Source: Domibacillus tundrae (GTDB lineage Bacteria; Bacillota; Bacilli; Bacillales; Domibacillaceae). Taken from it: 64,000 nt of DNA. Position numbers and translations under genes: made by a program. Positions 16,641-26,020 of this stretch are shown here, one piece after another; position 1 is the stretch's first letter; each line of letters begins with the position of its first letter. The DNA is taken from contig NZ_LAJA01000014.1 in NCBI RefSeq assembly GCF_000970675.1, forward strand, positions 124,001 through 188,000, written 5' to 3'. The notes beneath the pieces are model-generated. The model was not told where the DNA came from. It saw nothing but the letters and a program-made list of their open reading frames with translations, and searched no databases.

Positions 16641-17693
16641 ATGAAGAAACGAAAGCTGTTCGCTTTCATGCTGCTCCTGGGGCTGGTCATGATGCCATCG
16701 GTCATAAGAGCGGAACTGTCTCTTTCAGCTCAAAATGCGGTATTAATGGATATGGAAAGCGGGCGGGTTTTGGTCCAAAAAGATGCACATGTACGTCGTC
16801 CGATCGCCAGCATTACAAAAATCATGACGGCGCTGCTTGCCGTTGAATCCGGCCAGCTCAAAGAAACAGTTTCAATTAGTGATCGTGCCCGTCAAGTAGA
16901 AGGCTCTAGTATTTATATGGAAAAAGGGGACAAGCTGACGCTTGAAGAGCTTGTTTATGGATTAATGCTTCGCTCAGGAAACGATGCGGCTACGGCAATT
17001 AGCGAATATGTTGGGGGGTCAACCGAGGAGTTCGTCGTTTTGATGAATGAAAAAGCAAAAAAACTCGGCATGCGCAACACGTCATTTATGAATCCGCATG
17101 GCCTCGATGACCCTGCCCATTATTCAACTGCCTACGATATGGCCCTTTTAACAGCAGCGGCGATGAAAAATGAAACATATAGAAAAATTGTTTCGACCAG
17201 CGTATATAAAACAAAAAGCAAGCCGGTTCGTGTATGGGAAAATAAGCATCGGCTCGTCCGGAACGGAGGCATCATCACGGGCGGAAAAACTGGTTTCACA
17301 AAAATATCGGGCCGTACGCTTGTGACAACGGCTAAAGAAAACAGTATGGGAGTAGTCGCAGTGACGTTGAATGCACCAAATGACTGGCTGGATCATACTT
17401 CTCTTTTTGACTATGCCTTTTCTTCTTATAAACAAACAGTCATCGTCGGAAAAACGCCGTTTTCAGTACCGGGGGAAGCCGAATCCTTTTATGCAAAAAA
17501 ACAGGTCCGTTATCCGATGACCTCTGAGGAAAAAAAATCGGCTTATCTTCGGATTGTACTCAGTTCTAATAAAAAAGGAACGGCTGAATTGTGGATCGGA
17601 ACAGAAAAAAAAGCGTCCACCCCCGTTTATCGAACGAAAAGCAGCCCGCCATCTTTTTGGACAAAAATCAAAAAGGAGCTGATCGTATGGTAA
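16641..17693 (+). CDS. dacB: Serine D-Ala-D-Ala carboxypeptidase DacB (PBP5*)
   Basis: 350 residues with a cleavable signal peptide (AFMLLLGLVMMPSVIRA). Peptidase S11 motifs are complete: SITK (Ser57-Lys60), SGN near residue 112 and KTG near residue 215. In B. subtilis DacB, made in the mother cell, trims stem peptides to set cortex cross-linking. Identity as DacB rather than DacA or DacF rests on the dacB-spmA-spmB operon. The ATG at 16641 follows AAAGGAGAGGAG. It overlaps spmA by 7 nt. Confidence 0.87.
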   Translation: MKKRKLFAFMLLLGLVMMPSVIRAELSLSAQNAVLMDMESGRVLVQKDAHVRRPIASITKIMTALLAVESGQLKETVSISDRARQVEGSSIYMEKGDKLTLEELVYGLMLRSGNDAATAISEYVGGSTEEFVVLMNEKAKKLGMRNTSFMNPHGLDDPAHYSTAYDMALLTAAAMKNETYRKIVSTSVYKTKSKPVRVWENKHRLVRNGGIITGGKTGFTKISGRTLVTTAKENSMGVVAVTLNAPNDWLDHTSLFDYAFSSYKQTVIVGKTPFSVPGEAESFYAKKQVRYPMTSEEKKSAYLRIVLSSNKKGTAELWIGTEKKASTPVYRTKSSPPSFWTKIKKELIVW

Positions 17694-18268
17694 GCGCGGC
17701 GTTTGCTTTTTTAATGCTGAGCGGTTTTCTTTTTGCGGCTGTAAACGGAACGATGGCGGACGTCAACGAGGCTCTTTTTCAGTCAATGGGGCAGTCCATT
17801 GAATTGGCGCTTTCACTCGCGGGCATTCTCCTGTTTTGGACCGGTGTAATGAATACAGCGGAAAAGGCAGGAATGGTCAAAACACTGGCAAATACTGTTC
17901 AGCCGCTGCTTGGACGGCTTTTTCCAGAAATACCGGATGGACACCCGGTATTTGGCTATATTGCATCAAACATGGCGGCTAATTTTTTCGGACTTGGCAA
18001 TGCGGCCACGCCAATCGGCCTGAAAACGATGCGGGAGCTGAAAAAGCTAAACGGGGATCAAGATACAGCGAGCCGCTCGATGGTGACCTTTCTCGCGCTG
18101 AATACAGCAGCGGTCACACTGATTCCGACAACCGTCATTGCGATTAGTTTAAAGCATGGGGCATCAAACCCGACAGATATTATTTTGCCGGCGCTATTTG
18201 CGACAGTTATGTCTTTCTGTTTTGCCATTCTTCTTGACCGCTATTACGCGCATAAAAGGAGACGGTAA
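17687..18268 (+). CDS. spmA: Spore maturation protein A
   Basis: 193 residues with several membrane helices, nucleoside-recognition (Gate) family. SpmA and SpmB are needed for proper core dehydration of the spore. The conserved NMAANFFGLGNAATPIG segment is present. The ATG at 17687 has AAAAGGAG upstream and overlaps the dacB end; the longer frame start at 17591 lies deep within dacB. Confidence 0.92.
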   Translation: MVSAAFAFLMLSGFLFAAVNGTMADVNEALFQSMGQSIELALSLAGILLFWTGVMNTAEKAGMVKTLANTVQPLLGRLFPEIPDGHPVFGYIASNMAANFFGLGNAATPIGLKTMRELKKLNGDQDTASRSMVTFLALNTAAVTLIPTTVIAISLKHGASNPTDIILPALFATVMSFCFAILLDRYYAHKRRR

Positions 18269-18777
18269 TGGCAGTCTGGCTTATGCCGGTTATCATTGCT
18301 GCTGTTATCGGAATTGGGCTTTACAAAAAAGTGAACATCTATGAAACGCTGACAGATGGAGCGAAAGAAGGTATGTACACGTGGATCGCAATCGTGCCGC
18401 ACCTTGTCATCATGATGGCAGCGGTCGCTGTCTTTCGTGCATCAGGGGCTGCTGGAGAGCTTGCATCATGGATGGCACCATTCCTGTCACTGTTTGGTAT
18501 TCCAGCGGAGGTGGTGCCGCTTGCGTTAATCCGGCCGATTTCCGGATCAGCGACGCTGGCGATGCTGGATCAATTAATGCAAGAGCACGGCGCAGATTCG
18601 TATATTGCGAAACTTGCCGCTATTATGCAGGGCAGTACAGATACGACGCTTTATGTTCTCGCTGTTTACTTTGGCGCAGCCGGCATTAAAAAAACCGGAG
18701 ATGCACTGAAGATCGGCTTGATGGCTGATGCAGCGGCATTTCTCTTTTCCATCATCGCAGCATCCTGGCTTTTATAG
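18268..18777 (+). CDS. spmB: Spore maturation protein B
   Basis: 169 residues, Gate-domain membrane protein, partner of SpmA. Recognised by TDGAKEGMYTWIAIVPHLV and the IRPISGSATLAMLDQLM segment, followed by MQGSTDTTLYVLAVYFGA. It starts on the last base of spmA (TAATG) with AAAAGGAGA upstream. Confidence 0.92.
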   Translation: MAVWLMPVIIAAVIGIGLYKKVNIYETLTDGAKEGMYTWIAIVPHLVIMMAAVAVFRASGAAGELASWMAPFLSLFGIPAEVVPLALIRPISGSATLAMLDQLMQEHGADSYIAKLAAIMQGSTDTTLYVLAVYFGAAGIKKTGDALKIGLMADAAAFLFSIIAASWLL

Positions 18778-18790
18778 CCAGGTTTTTTTA
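18765..18790 (+). terminator. Rho-independent terminator after spmB
   Basis: The stem CCTGGCT / AGCCAGG, with loop TTTAT and including the spmB stop, is followed by a seven-T run. Confidence 0.85.
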
Positions 18791-18791
18791 T

Positions 18792-18822
18792 GCTTGTCCA
18801 GCTTCAGGCGGCTGTGGGACGC
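18792..18822 (-). repeat. Fragment of an interspersed repeat
   Basis: GTCCAGCTTCAGGC (18796-18809) is the exact reverse complement of a 14-mer near the right end of the larger element at 59026-59196. It stands just after the spmB terminator, so it looks like the edge of a decayed copy. Confidence 0.45.
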
Positions 18823-18902
18823 TTATTAAGTTTTCTTTTCCTTTTTCGATATTTGTGCCATAATGCTTAATGGACGAAAAGACAACTATAGAGGTGAAAT
18901 AG

Positions 18903-19634
18903 ATGGAACGATTGCAAAAAGTGATCGCGCAGGCGGGAATCGCGTCGCGCAGAAAAGCAGAACAGCTTATTGAGGAAGGAAAAGTCACTGTTAATGGCAA
19001 GAGAATTACGGAACTAGGAACGAAAGTAGGGTTAAATGATGATGTTCGGGTAGAAGGGGTGCCGCTTGAACGGGAACGGAAAGTGTATTATTTGTTTTAC
19101 AAGCCGCGTGGGGTCATTTCAGCTGTAACCGATGATAAAGGAAGAAAAACAGTCGTTGACTTTTTCCCGGAAGTGCAAGAGCGTATTTTTCCGGTCGGAC
19201 GGCTTGATTATGATACATCAGGTCTTCTTCTGTTAACAAATGACGGTGAATTTGCCAACTTAATGACGCACCCGCGCTATGGAATGGAGAAAACGTATAT
19301 TGCCAAAACAGAAGGCATCGTGCAGCGTCATTTGCTAAAACGGCTTATGTCCGGATTGAAGCTTGAGGACGGCATGACTGCTCCGGCTAAAGTAAAAGAA
19401 CTGTCGATTGATCGAAGTAAAAATCGTTCGCTGCTTGAAATTACGATTCACGAAGGACGCAACAGGCAAGTGCGCCGTATGTTTGAAGCAATCGGACATC
19501 CGGTGCAAAAGCTGCGCCGCGACCGGTTTGCCCATTTAACGCTGCACGGCTTAAACGCAGGCGATTATCGTGAATTGACAGCGCATGAAATTAAGCAGCT
19601 GCGTACGTTCGCGGAAACAGGTGCTCTCCGCTAA
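18903..19634 (+). CDS. rluB: 23S rRNA pseudouridine synthase RluB
   Basis: 243 residues. An N-terminal S4 RNA-binding domain (LQKVIAQAGIASRRKAEQLI) is followed by the RsuA/RluB/E/F catalytic domain with the active Asp in GRLDYDTSGLLLLTNDG and the downstream GRNRQVRRMFEAIGH motif. It modifies a uridine in helix 90 region of 23S rRNA in relatives. AGAGGTGAAA precedes the ATG. The gene lies between spmB and resA as in B. subtilis. Confidence 0.92.
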   Translation: MERLQKVIAQAGIASRRKAEQLIEEGKVTVNGKRITELGTKVGLNDDVRVEGVPLERERKVYYLFYKPRGVISAVTDDKGRKTVVDFFPEVQERIFPVGRLDYDTSGLLLLTNDGEFANLMTHPRYGMEKTYIAKTEGIVQRHLLKRLMSGLKLEDGMTAPAKVKELSIDRSKNRSLLEITIHEGRNRQVRRMFEAIGHPVQKLRRDRFAHLTLHGLNAGDYRELTAHEIKQLRTFAETGALR

Positions 19635-19690
19635 GTCATAAAACTGTCACATTAAAGACGGGGGCGGTTTTCTTTAAAAGTGAGAAGTAA

Positions 19691-19699
19691 TGATATAAT
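19691..19699 (+). promoter_or_regulatory. Extended -10 promoter upstream of resA
   Basis: TGATATAAT is a perfect extended -10, with only weak -35 candidates. That is typical of promoters relying on an activator; in B. subtilis the res operon is activated by ResD. Confidence 0.5.
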
Positions 19700-19753
19700 G
19701 TACGTAGTTTTTACACATGCCTGTGTGATTTGTGCGGGCTTGGAGGCTGACAG

Positions 19754-20290
19754 ATGGACAAAAAGAAAAAACGGCTTTATATGCGGACAGCTATTTTGGC
19801 AGTGCTGGCCGGACTTGTTGTTTATGCCCTGTATACGAATGTAACAAAAGAATCCCGCGGCAATTTAGCGGCGGGGGAAAAAGCCCCTGATTTCGTGCTG
19901 ACTGATTTAAATGGTGAAACACATCAGCTTTCCGACTACGAAGGAAAAGGTGTCTTTTTAAATTTCTGGGGCACATGGTGTGAACCGTGCAAAGAAGAAA
20001 TGCCGCATATGGAAAAGCTGGCAAAAGAGTATGAAGGCCAGGTGGAAATTTTGGCCGTTAATGTAGGTGAGTCAAATTTTCAAGTGAATAATTTTGCAAA
20101 ACAGTACGGCCTGACGTTCCCGATTGCCATTGATTCGGGAAAAGAAGTGATGGATACGTACGGGGTTGATCCGCTTCCGACAACCTTTATGATTAAGCCG
20201 GATGGGACCATTGATCAAATTGTGATCGGCGGCTTAATTCAAGAAGAGCAGGTCCGAGCGTTGTTCGAACGGGTAAAACCATCATCGTAA
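19754..20290 (+). CDS. resA: Thiol-disulfide oxidoreductase ResA
   Basis: 178 residues with an N-terminal membrane anchor (about 11-29) and an extracytoplasmic thioredoxin domain. The active site is WCEPC in FWGTWCEPCKEEMP, and the cis-Pro is in DPLPTTF. ResA reduces the CxxCH cysteines of apocytochrome c so haem can be attached. GGAGG precedes the ATG. First gene of resABC. Confidence 0.94.
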   Translation: MDKKKKRLYMRTAILAVLAGLVVYALYTNVTKESRGNLAAGEKAPDFVLTDLNGETHQLSDYEGKGVFLNFWGTWCEPCKEEMPHMEKLAKEYEGQVEILAVNVGESNFQVNNFAKQYGLTFPIAIDSGKEVMDTYGVDPLPTTFMIKPDGTIDQIVIGGLIQEEQVRALFERVKPSS

Positions 20291-20303
20291 AGGGAGTTTT
20301 CGT

Positions 20304-21920
20304 ATGGGGAAAGTGAAGTGCGAATGCGGCCATGTAAATCCGAACGGCACGATTTTATGTGAATCGTGCGGGCGGGCGCTGACGGAAAAAGCAAAACAAG
20401 AGAAGCTCGTCGATATGCGCTATGAAGGAAGTGCGCGCCGCTCGCAAACGTACAACAAAACGATCATTGATAAAGTATGGAATTTCTTTTCATCGGTGAA
20501 AGTAGGCATTTGGATTATTGTTCTTTTGCTCGTTGCCGCATCATTCGGTACGATTTTGCCGCAAGAATTTTACATTCCATCCAATATGCCGGCTGAAACG
20601 TATTACGAAGATGTATACGGCGTATTCGGTAAAATCTATTACATGATCGGCTTTCATGACTTGTATAACTCGATCTGGTTCAGCGCGCTGATTGCGGCAC
20701 TTGGTGTGTCGCTCGTGATCGCAAGCCTAGACCGGGTTATTCCATTGTACCGCGCGCTGAAAAACCAGCGTGTCGACCGGCATGAAACGTTTATGAAGAA
20801 GCAGCGGCTTTTTGCGGAGCAGGAAGGTGTATTGCAGCGGGGAGAAATGGAAAAAGTACGGACAGAACTAATGAAAAAAAGATATAAAATCCGTGAAGAA
20901 AATGGCTCGCTTTTGGCGGAAAAAAACCGTTTTTCAAGATGGGGCCCGTATGTAAATCACGTCGGATTAATTATCTTTTTGTTTGGGGCGCTGCTTCGTT
21001 CTGTTCCAGGCATGTACATAGATGAGCTGCTTTGGATTCGCGAAGGAGAAACGCTTCAAGTGCCGGGTACAGACGGCGCATATTACGTGAAAAACAATGG
21101 GTTCACTTTAGAGAATTATGAAGAAGGCGAAGATCCAGAAGTATTTGACGAAGCGATTGACCGGGTGGGAACGGTGGCTAAAAACTACCAGACCGATGCG
21201 GTATTGTATCGGGATGCAAACAATGAACTTCCTGGTGCTGATCCGGAACTGACAGAAGTACAGACGGAGTCGATTCAGGTAAACCAGCCGATGAAATTTG
21301 ACAGCTTTGCGGTTTACCAGACAAGCTTCCGCCAGGATGAAATGAAAGCGATGCATTTTGCGCTGACAAATAAAGAAACAGGTGAAGAGTTTGGTGGAAT
21401 TGTGGTCGATTTATTTGACCAACAGGAGTCCTATGATCTTGGCAGCGGCTACAAAGTAGAGCTTCGTGGCTATTATCCGGATTTTGACGGGTTTAGCGAA
21501 TCAGGCGAACCGACATCAAAATCACCACTGCCAAACAACCCGGCGTTTCTCTTTAATATGATCACGCCGGAAACACCGGACGGGGAAGTGAGCTTCGCCC
21601 AAATTCGCAACACGATGGAACCGCTTGGTGAAAACGAATATAAAATGGCGTTTAAAAACTTGGAAACCCGTGATGTATCCGCCTTAACAATCCGGAAAGA
21701 TTTAACGCTTCCAATTTTAGCGCTCGGCGGCATTATTTTTATGATTGGCGTTATTCAAGGGGCATACTGGAATCACCGGCGTCTTTGGATTCGGGAAAAA
21801 GAAGGGCATATTTACGTGGCCGGTCATACAAACAAAAACTGGCACGGCTTAAAACGGGAAATTCACTCTGTTCTGAACGGCACGGCAATTCCGGAGCCAG
21901 AGGACAGACAAAAGGATTAA
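20304..21920 (+). CDS. resB: Cytochrome c biogenesis protein ResB
   Basis: 538 residues, Ccs1 family. With ResC it forms the System II haem transporter and ligase. A short N-terminal zinc ribbon (CECGHVN, then CESCGRAL) precedes membrane helices near 60-80, 115-135 and 205-225, a large extracytoplasmic domain and a last helix near 470-490. AAGGGAG precedes the ATG. Confidence 0.93.
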   Translation: MGKVKCECGHVNPNGTILCESCGRALTEKAKQEKLVDMRYEGSARRSQTYNKTIIDKVWNFFSSVKVGIWIIVLLLVAASFGTILPQEFYIPSNMPAETYYEDVYGVFGKIYYMIGFHDLYNSIWFSALIAALGVSLVIASLDRVIPLYRALKNQRVDRHETFMKKQRLFAEQEGVLQRGEMEKVRTELMKKRYKIREENGSLLAEKNRFSRWGPYVNHVGLIIFLFGALLRSVPGMYIDELLWIREGETLQVPGTDGAYYVKNNGFTLENYEEGEDPEVFDEAIDRVGTVAKNYQTDAVLYRDANNELPGADPELTEVQTESIQVNQPMKFDSFAVYQTSFRQDEMKAMHFALTNKETGEEFGGIVVDLFDQQESYDLGSGYKVELRGYYPDFDGFSESGEPTSKSPLPNNPAFLFNMITPETPDGEVSFAQIRNTMEPLGENEYKMAFKNLETRDVSALTIRKDLTLPILALGGIIFMIGVIQGAYWNHRRLWIREKEGHIYVAGHTNKNWHGLKREIHSVLNGTAIPEPEDRQKD

Positions 21921-21935
21921 GGGGGCACATGCTCA

Positions 21936-23123
21936 ATGTCAGATTTAGCAGGCGTTAGCAGTACGCTGCTCTATGCAGCTTTTCTTTTATATTTAGTGGC
22001 AACGTTCCTTTTTGGCGGTTCCATCCGCCAAAAAGGGCTGCGTGATGGGGAAGGGCTGAACCGCTGGGGCAGGCTCGGCATTACCGTGACCATTGTTGGA
22101 TTTGCGGCGCAGCTTGGCTACTTTTTTACACGCTGGGCGGCAGCGGGCCATGCACCGGTCAGTAACTTGTTTGAATTTACAACCTTTTTTGGCATGATGA
22201 TTGTCGGCGCGTTTATTTTAATTTTCTTTATTTATAAAACGGTGGTGCTCGGTTTGTTTGCTTTGCCGATCGCGATTATTATTATTGCGTATGCGAGCAT
22301 GTTTCCTAGTGAAATCAGTCCGCTTATTCCGGCTCTTCAAAGTGACTGGCTGCACATTCATGTGACGACAGCGGCAGCCGGACAGGGGATATTAGCGATT
22401 AGTTTTATTGCCGGCATCATTTATTTAGTCAAAAATATTGATCAATCGGTCAGTACGAAAAAAACAAAATGGCTTGAAGCGGTTATGTTTTTTATTGTAT
22501 CAGTTGTTGCATTTATTTTGATTACGAGTGGTTTTGCGCTGGCGGACTATAAAGCTGAGTTTGAGTACGTCAATAAAGAAGATGTAGCTGCACAGCAGGA
22601 ATTCACATTACCGGCACTTGTAGGGCCGAACGAAGGTACACTTTTGACGGAAGGTAAAATGGAGCCGCTTGCTGATATGCCTGCATTTATTAATGCGAAA
22701 AAGCTGAATACCGTATTGTGGTCACTTGCCGGCGGCGTGATTTTATACGGACTGATTCGATTAGTTACGAGAAAACGAGTCGCAGCGCTGTTACAGCCGC
22801 TCGTTCAGAATGTCAGCTCGGACCTTCTTGATGAAATCAGCTATCGCTCTGTGTTAATCGGTTTTCCAGTCTTTACGCTTGGAGCGCTTATTTTCGCTAT
22901 GATTTGGGCGCAGATCGCGTGGACACGCTTCTGGGGCTGGGACCCGAAAGAAGTATGGGCGCTCATTACGTTTTTGTTTTACGCAGCCTTTTTGCATTTG
23001 CGCCTGTCAAAAGGATGGCACGGTGAAAGATCTGCCTGGCTGGCTGTTATAGGGTTCGGTATTATTATGTTCAACCTTGTTGCGGTTAACCTTGTTATTG
23101 CAGGTTTACATTCATACGCATAA
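21936..23123 (+). CDS. resC: Cytochrome c biogenesis protein ResC (CcsA)
   Basis: 395 residues with about eight membrane helices. The tryptophan-rich haem-handling WWD motif is present near the C terminus ([16 protein letters not shown]), with conserved His residues in adjacent helices ([11 protein letters not shown] and GLHSYA). It forms the ligase with ResB. GGGGG lies 10 nt upstream of the ATG. Confidence 0.93.
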   Translation: MSDLAGVSSTLLYAAFLLYLVATFLFGGSIRQKGLRDGEGLNRWGRLGITVTIVGFAAQLGYFFTRWAAAGHAPVSNLFEFTTFFGMMIVGAFILIFFIYKTVVLGLFALPIAIIIIAYASMFPSEISPLIPALQSDWLHIHVTTAAAGQGILAISFIAGIIYLVKNIDQSVSTKKTKWLEAVMFFIVSVVAFILITSGFALADYKAEFEYVNKEDVAAQQEFTLPALVGPNEGTLLTEGKMEPLADMPAFINAKKLNTVLWSLAGGVILYGLIRLVTRKRVAALLQPLVQNVSSDLLDEISYRSVLIGFPVFTLGALIFAMIWAQIAWTRFWGWDPKEVWALITFLFYAAFLHLRLSKGWHGERSAWLAVIGFGIIMFNLVAVNLVIAGLHSYA

Positions 23124-23132
23124 GAAATTAAC

Positions 23133-23161
23133 TCCCCGTCTTTGGCGGGGGGGCTTTTTTT
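23133..23161 (+). terminator. Rho-independent terminator after resC
   Basis: The stem CCCCGTC / GGCGGGG with loop TTT and one G-T pair is followed by a T run. The resD promoter elements overlap it. Confidence 0.75.
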
Positions 23162-23171
23162 GTATTATAAT
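23142..23171 (+). promoter_or_regulatory. Sigma-A promoter of resDE
   Basis: TTGGCG and a perfect TATAAT are 18 bp apart. The -35 lies in the descending arm of the resC terminator, so resDE can be transcribed apart from resABC. Confidence 0.6.
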
Positions 23172-23203
23172 AGTACATATTGTCGTATTGGGAGGGAATG
23201 TTT

Positions 23204-23920
23204 TTGGAAAAAGAATTGAGCATTTTAGTGGTTGATGATGAAGAACGTATTCGCCGGTTGTTGCGGATGTACCTTGAACGTGAGAATTATGTGATTGACG
23301 AGGCCGCGGATGGTGAAGAAGCCCTTGAAAAAGCACTCGAAAATGAATATGACTGTATTTTGCTCGATTTAATGATGCCGGGCAAAGATGGCATTGAAGT
23401 ATGCCGGGAGCTTCGGGTAACGAAAGCGACACCGGTCATTATGCTGACGGCAAAAGGCGAAGAAGCAAACCGGGTACAGGGCTTTGAAGTCGGCACCGAT
23501 GATTATATCGTCAAGCCGTTTAGTCCGCGAGAAGTCGTGCTGCGGGTTAAAGCGCTTTTAAGGCGATCTTCGCCGACAACGTATTTACATACGGATACAA
23601 AGTCAAAAGATTTAATTGTGTACAATCATTTGACGATCGATAATGATGCTCATCGGGTAACGGCAGATGGGGAAGAAGTTAATTTGACACCGAAAGAATA
23701 TGAGCTTCTTTATTTTCTTGCGAAAGCGCCGGACAAAGTGTTTGACCGGGAGCATTTGCTGAAAGAAGTGTGGCATTATGAATTTTTCGGTGATTTGAGA
23801 ACCGTTGACACGCATGTGAAGCGGCTGCGGGAAAAACTGAACAAAGTGTCTGAGGAAGCAGCGAAAATGATTGTAACGGTTTGGGGTGTCGGCTACAAGT
23901 TTGAGGTCGGGAATGAATGA
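23204..23920 (+). CDS. resD: Response regulator ResD
   Basis: 238 residues, OmpR/PhoB family. The receiver domain has the acidic pair in LVVDDEER and the phosphoacceptor Asp in LLDLMMPGKDG; the C-terminal winged helix ends WGVGYKFE. ResD activates respiration, cytochrome maturation and nitrate/nitrite genes under oxygen limitation. A TTG start at 23204 is preferred: GGAGGG lies 7 nt upstream of it, but only 1 nt from the ATG at 23198. Confidence 0.92.
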   Translation: MEKELSILVVDDEERIRRLLRMYLERENYVIDEAADGEEALEKALENEYDCILLDLMMPGKDGIEVCRELRVTKATPVIMLTAKGEEANRVQGFEVGTDDYIVKPFSPREVVLRVKALLRRSSPTTYLHTDTKSKDLIVYNHLTIDNDAHRVTADGEEVNLTPKEYELLYFLAKAPDKVFDREHLLKEVWHYEFFGDLRTVDTHVKRLREKLNKVSEEAAKMIVTVWGVGYKFEVGNE

Positions 23921-25698
23921 AAATATGGAGAAGTGTTGTCGGGAAGCTATGGATTACAATCCTGCTTCTCGTTTCCTTTGTGCTGGCCTTTTTAACGATA
24001 TTATTATTGGAGTTTTTCGAGAACTACCACATTTTACAAGTGGAACAGCAGCTTGAAAATACAGCCGAAAAAATTGCTGCGGTCATTGAAGACCATGAAA
24101 ATGAACAAACAGGACTTGAAGTTGCCTGGGAGCTGGTGGACGACCCGGCGCACATTTTGATCGCTGAAAATGAGCAGGTGTTTCATTTTTCTCCTTTGGA
24201 AACAAATGATTCCAAAATTATCCAAGAAACCATTACAACTGATCCGAAGCTGTCCGCTGTTTTTGACAATCAAAAGAAAGTAGAAGCAGAGATCAATATA
24301 GGGAGCGAAACAGATACAGACAGCCGGTATGAAAATTCGTTTATTGTCGGAGTTCCGTTTCAGTTAAACAACGGCGAGAATGGCGCTGTCTTTATTTATC
24401 AGTCACTTGAAGTCATGAAAGAAACAACGGAGCAGACAACGAAACTGATCTTAATTGCTGCCGGAATTGCCATTATTTTAACGACGATTTTTGCGTTTTT
24501 CCTTTCAACGCGTGTAACAGCACCGCTCCGTAAAATGCGGGAAGCCGCCACCGAATTATCGCAAGGGAACTTTGATACGAAAGTGCCGATTTTAACCCAT
24601 GATGAGATTGGTGCGCTGGCGACATCATTCAACCGGATGGCGTACCAGCTAAAAGGGAATATTCATGCACTGAATCAGGAAAAAGAACAGCTGTCTAGCA
24701 TTTTAAGCTCAATGGCAGATGGAGTCATTACGCTGGACCAGGATGGGGATGTTTTGATTACAAATCCGCCGGCGCGGCAATTTTTACATGACTGGAATTT
24801 CGAAAAAAAGACGAACGGTGCGAAAAAAGAAACGCCGACGCTTTTGCAGGATTTGTTTAAAGAAGCGGTCAAAACGGAAACAGAGCAAGAAGGCGAATTG
24901 ACGATGCAGGGGCGTTCATACGTCATCATTGTCAGCCCGCTTTATAACGCAGATTCTGTCCGGGGTGCGGTCACCGTTGTCCGTGACATGACGGAAGAGC
25001 GGAGGCTTGATAAATTGCGGGAAGACTTCATCGCCAATGTCTCACATGAACTGCGGACACCTATTTCGATGATGCAGGGCTACAGTGAAGCGATTGTGGA
25101 CGACATCGCGGCAACGGAGGAAGAAAAGCGTGAAATCGCACAGATTATCCATGAAGAGTCGTTACGAATGGGCCGTCTTGTTAATGAATTACTTGACCTT
25201 GCCCGGATACAGGCTGGCCATATTACATTAAACAAAGCGGATACGGCCCTTGATCCATTTTTACAGCGTGTGACCAATAAATTTCAAGGGCTTGCCAAAG
25301 AAAAAAACATTTTTCTTTCCGCAGAAATGGACCATAGTGAAACGGTTGCAGCCATCGATGAAGACCGAATTGAACAAGTGCTGACGAATTTGATTGATAA
25401 TGCACTCCGCCATACACCGGAAAATGGGCATGTGACAGTTGTTCATGAAGTGAAAGATGATTTTCATCTAATTCAGGTTGAAGATTCAGGAGCGGGCATT
25501 CCGGAAGATGACTTGCCATTTGTCTTTGAACGATTTTATAAAGCGGATAAAGCAAGGACACGAGGAAGGGCTGGAACAGGGCTCGGTTTGTCCATTGCTA
25601 AAAATATTGTTCATGCACACGGCGGAACAATTAAAGTACAAAGCCGATTAGGGCACGGCACGGTCTTTTTCTTTACGCTGCCAAGGCGGCAGGCTTGA
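23917..25698 (+). CDS. resE: Sensor histidine kinase ResE
   Basis: 593 residues. Two membrane helices (about 10-32 and 170-192) flank an extracytoplasmic sensor domain. HAMP, PAS (about 250-360), HisKA with the phosphorylated His in VSHELRTPISMMQG (about residue 377) and the HATPase domain (N box NLIDNALRHT, then DSGAGIP and GTGLGLS) follow. It phosphorylates ResD. The start overlaps the resD stop (ATGA). In B. subtilis sigX-rsiX follow; they are absent here. Confidence 0.94.
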   Translation: MKIWRSVVGKLWITILLLVSFVLAFLTILLLEFFENYHILQVEQQLENTAEKIAAVIEDHENEQTGLEVAWELVDDPAHILIAENEQVFHFSPLETNDSKIIQETITTDPKLSAVFDNQKKVEAEINIGSETDTDSRYENSFIVGVPFQLNNGENGAVFIYQSLEVMKETTEQTTKLILIAAGIAIILTTIFAFFLSTRVTAPLRKMREAATELSQGNFDTKVPILTHDEIGALATSFNRMAYQLKGNIHALNQEKEQLSSILSSMADGVITLDQDGDVLITNPPARQFLHDWNFEKKTNGAKKETPTLLQDLFKEAVKTETEQEGELTMQGRSYVIIVSPLYNADSVRGAVTVVRDMTEERRLDKLREDFIANVSHELRTPISMMQGYSEAIVDDIAATEEEKREIAQIIHEESLRMGRLVNELLDLARIQAGHITLNKADTALDPFLQRVTNKFQGLAKEKNIFLSAEMDHSETVAAIDEDRIEQVLTNLIDNALRHTPENGHVTVVHEVKDDFHLIQVEDSGAGIPEDDLPFVFERFYKADKARTRGRAGTGLGLSIAKNIVHAHGGTIKVQSRLGHGTVFFFTLPRRQA

Positions 25699-25742
25699 CA
25701 ATTTTATTTCGCCTTTGAGATAATAAAAGTCAAATTAAATCA

Positions 25743-25873
25743 TTTCATCTTCGGGGCGTGGTGAAATTCCCGACCGGCGGTAATGGACATGGTCCTTGAG
25801 CCCGCGAGCCGATAAGGCAGGATCCGGTGTGATTCCGGAGCCGACAGTATAGTCTGGATGGGAGAAGATGAAG
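25743..25873 (+). ncRNA. FMN riboswitch (RFN element)
   Basis: All conserved parts of the six-helix FMN aptamer occur in order: ATCTTCGGGGCGTGGTGAAA, TTCCCGACCGGCGGT, AGCCCGCGAGCC, GGCAGGATCCGGTGTGATTC, CCGACAGTATAGTCTGGATG and the closing GGAGAAGATG, which pairs with the 5' CATCTTC. It heads the leader of ribU, whose product imports riboflavin, so FMN should shut the gene off. With the leader and terminator it fills the 322-nt gap after resE. Confidence 0.97.
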
Positions 25874-25928
25874 GTATGCCTGCGTTCAAAAAGCAACGTC
25901 TGAACGTTTGTTTATGCATGACTTTTCT

Positions 25929-25965
25929 CCCCTTAAGCTGTCGCTTAAGGGGAATTTGCTTTTTT
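25929..25965 (+). terminator. Riboswitch-controlled terminator upstream of ribU
   Basis: The perfect 10-bp stem CCCCTTAAGC / GCTTAAGGGG with loop TGTC is followed by a T-rich tail. It lies between the FMN aptamer and ribU, so it is the expected transcription-attenuation platform. Confidence 0.88.
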
Positions 25966-26020
25966 GGACTGCGGGTGCCTTCCTTCTGAAGAGATGGATG
26001 AAAAAGAAGGAGTATGACAA

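Noticed and set aside
16994-17435. Possible second gene antisense to dacB
   Set aside because: Low-complexity shadow translation, with no start signal or promoter.
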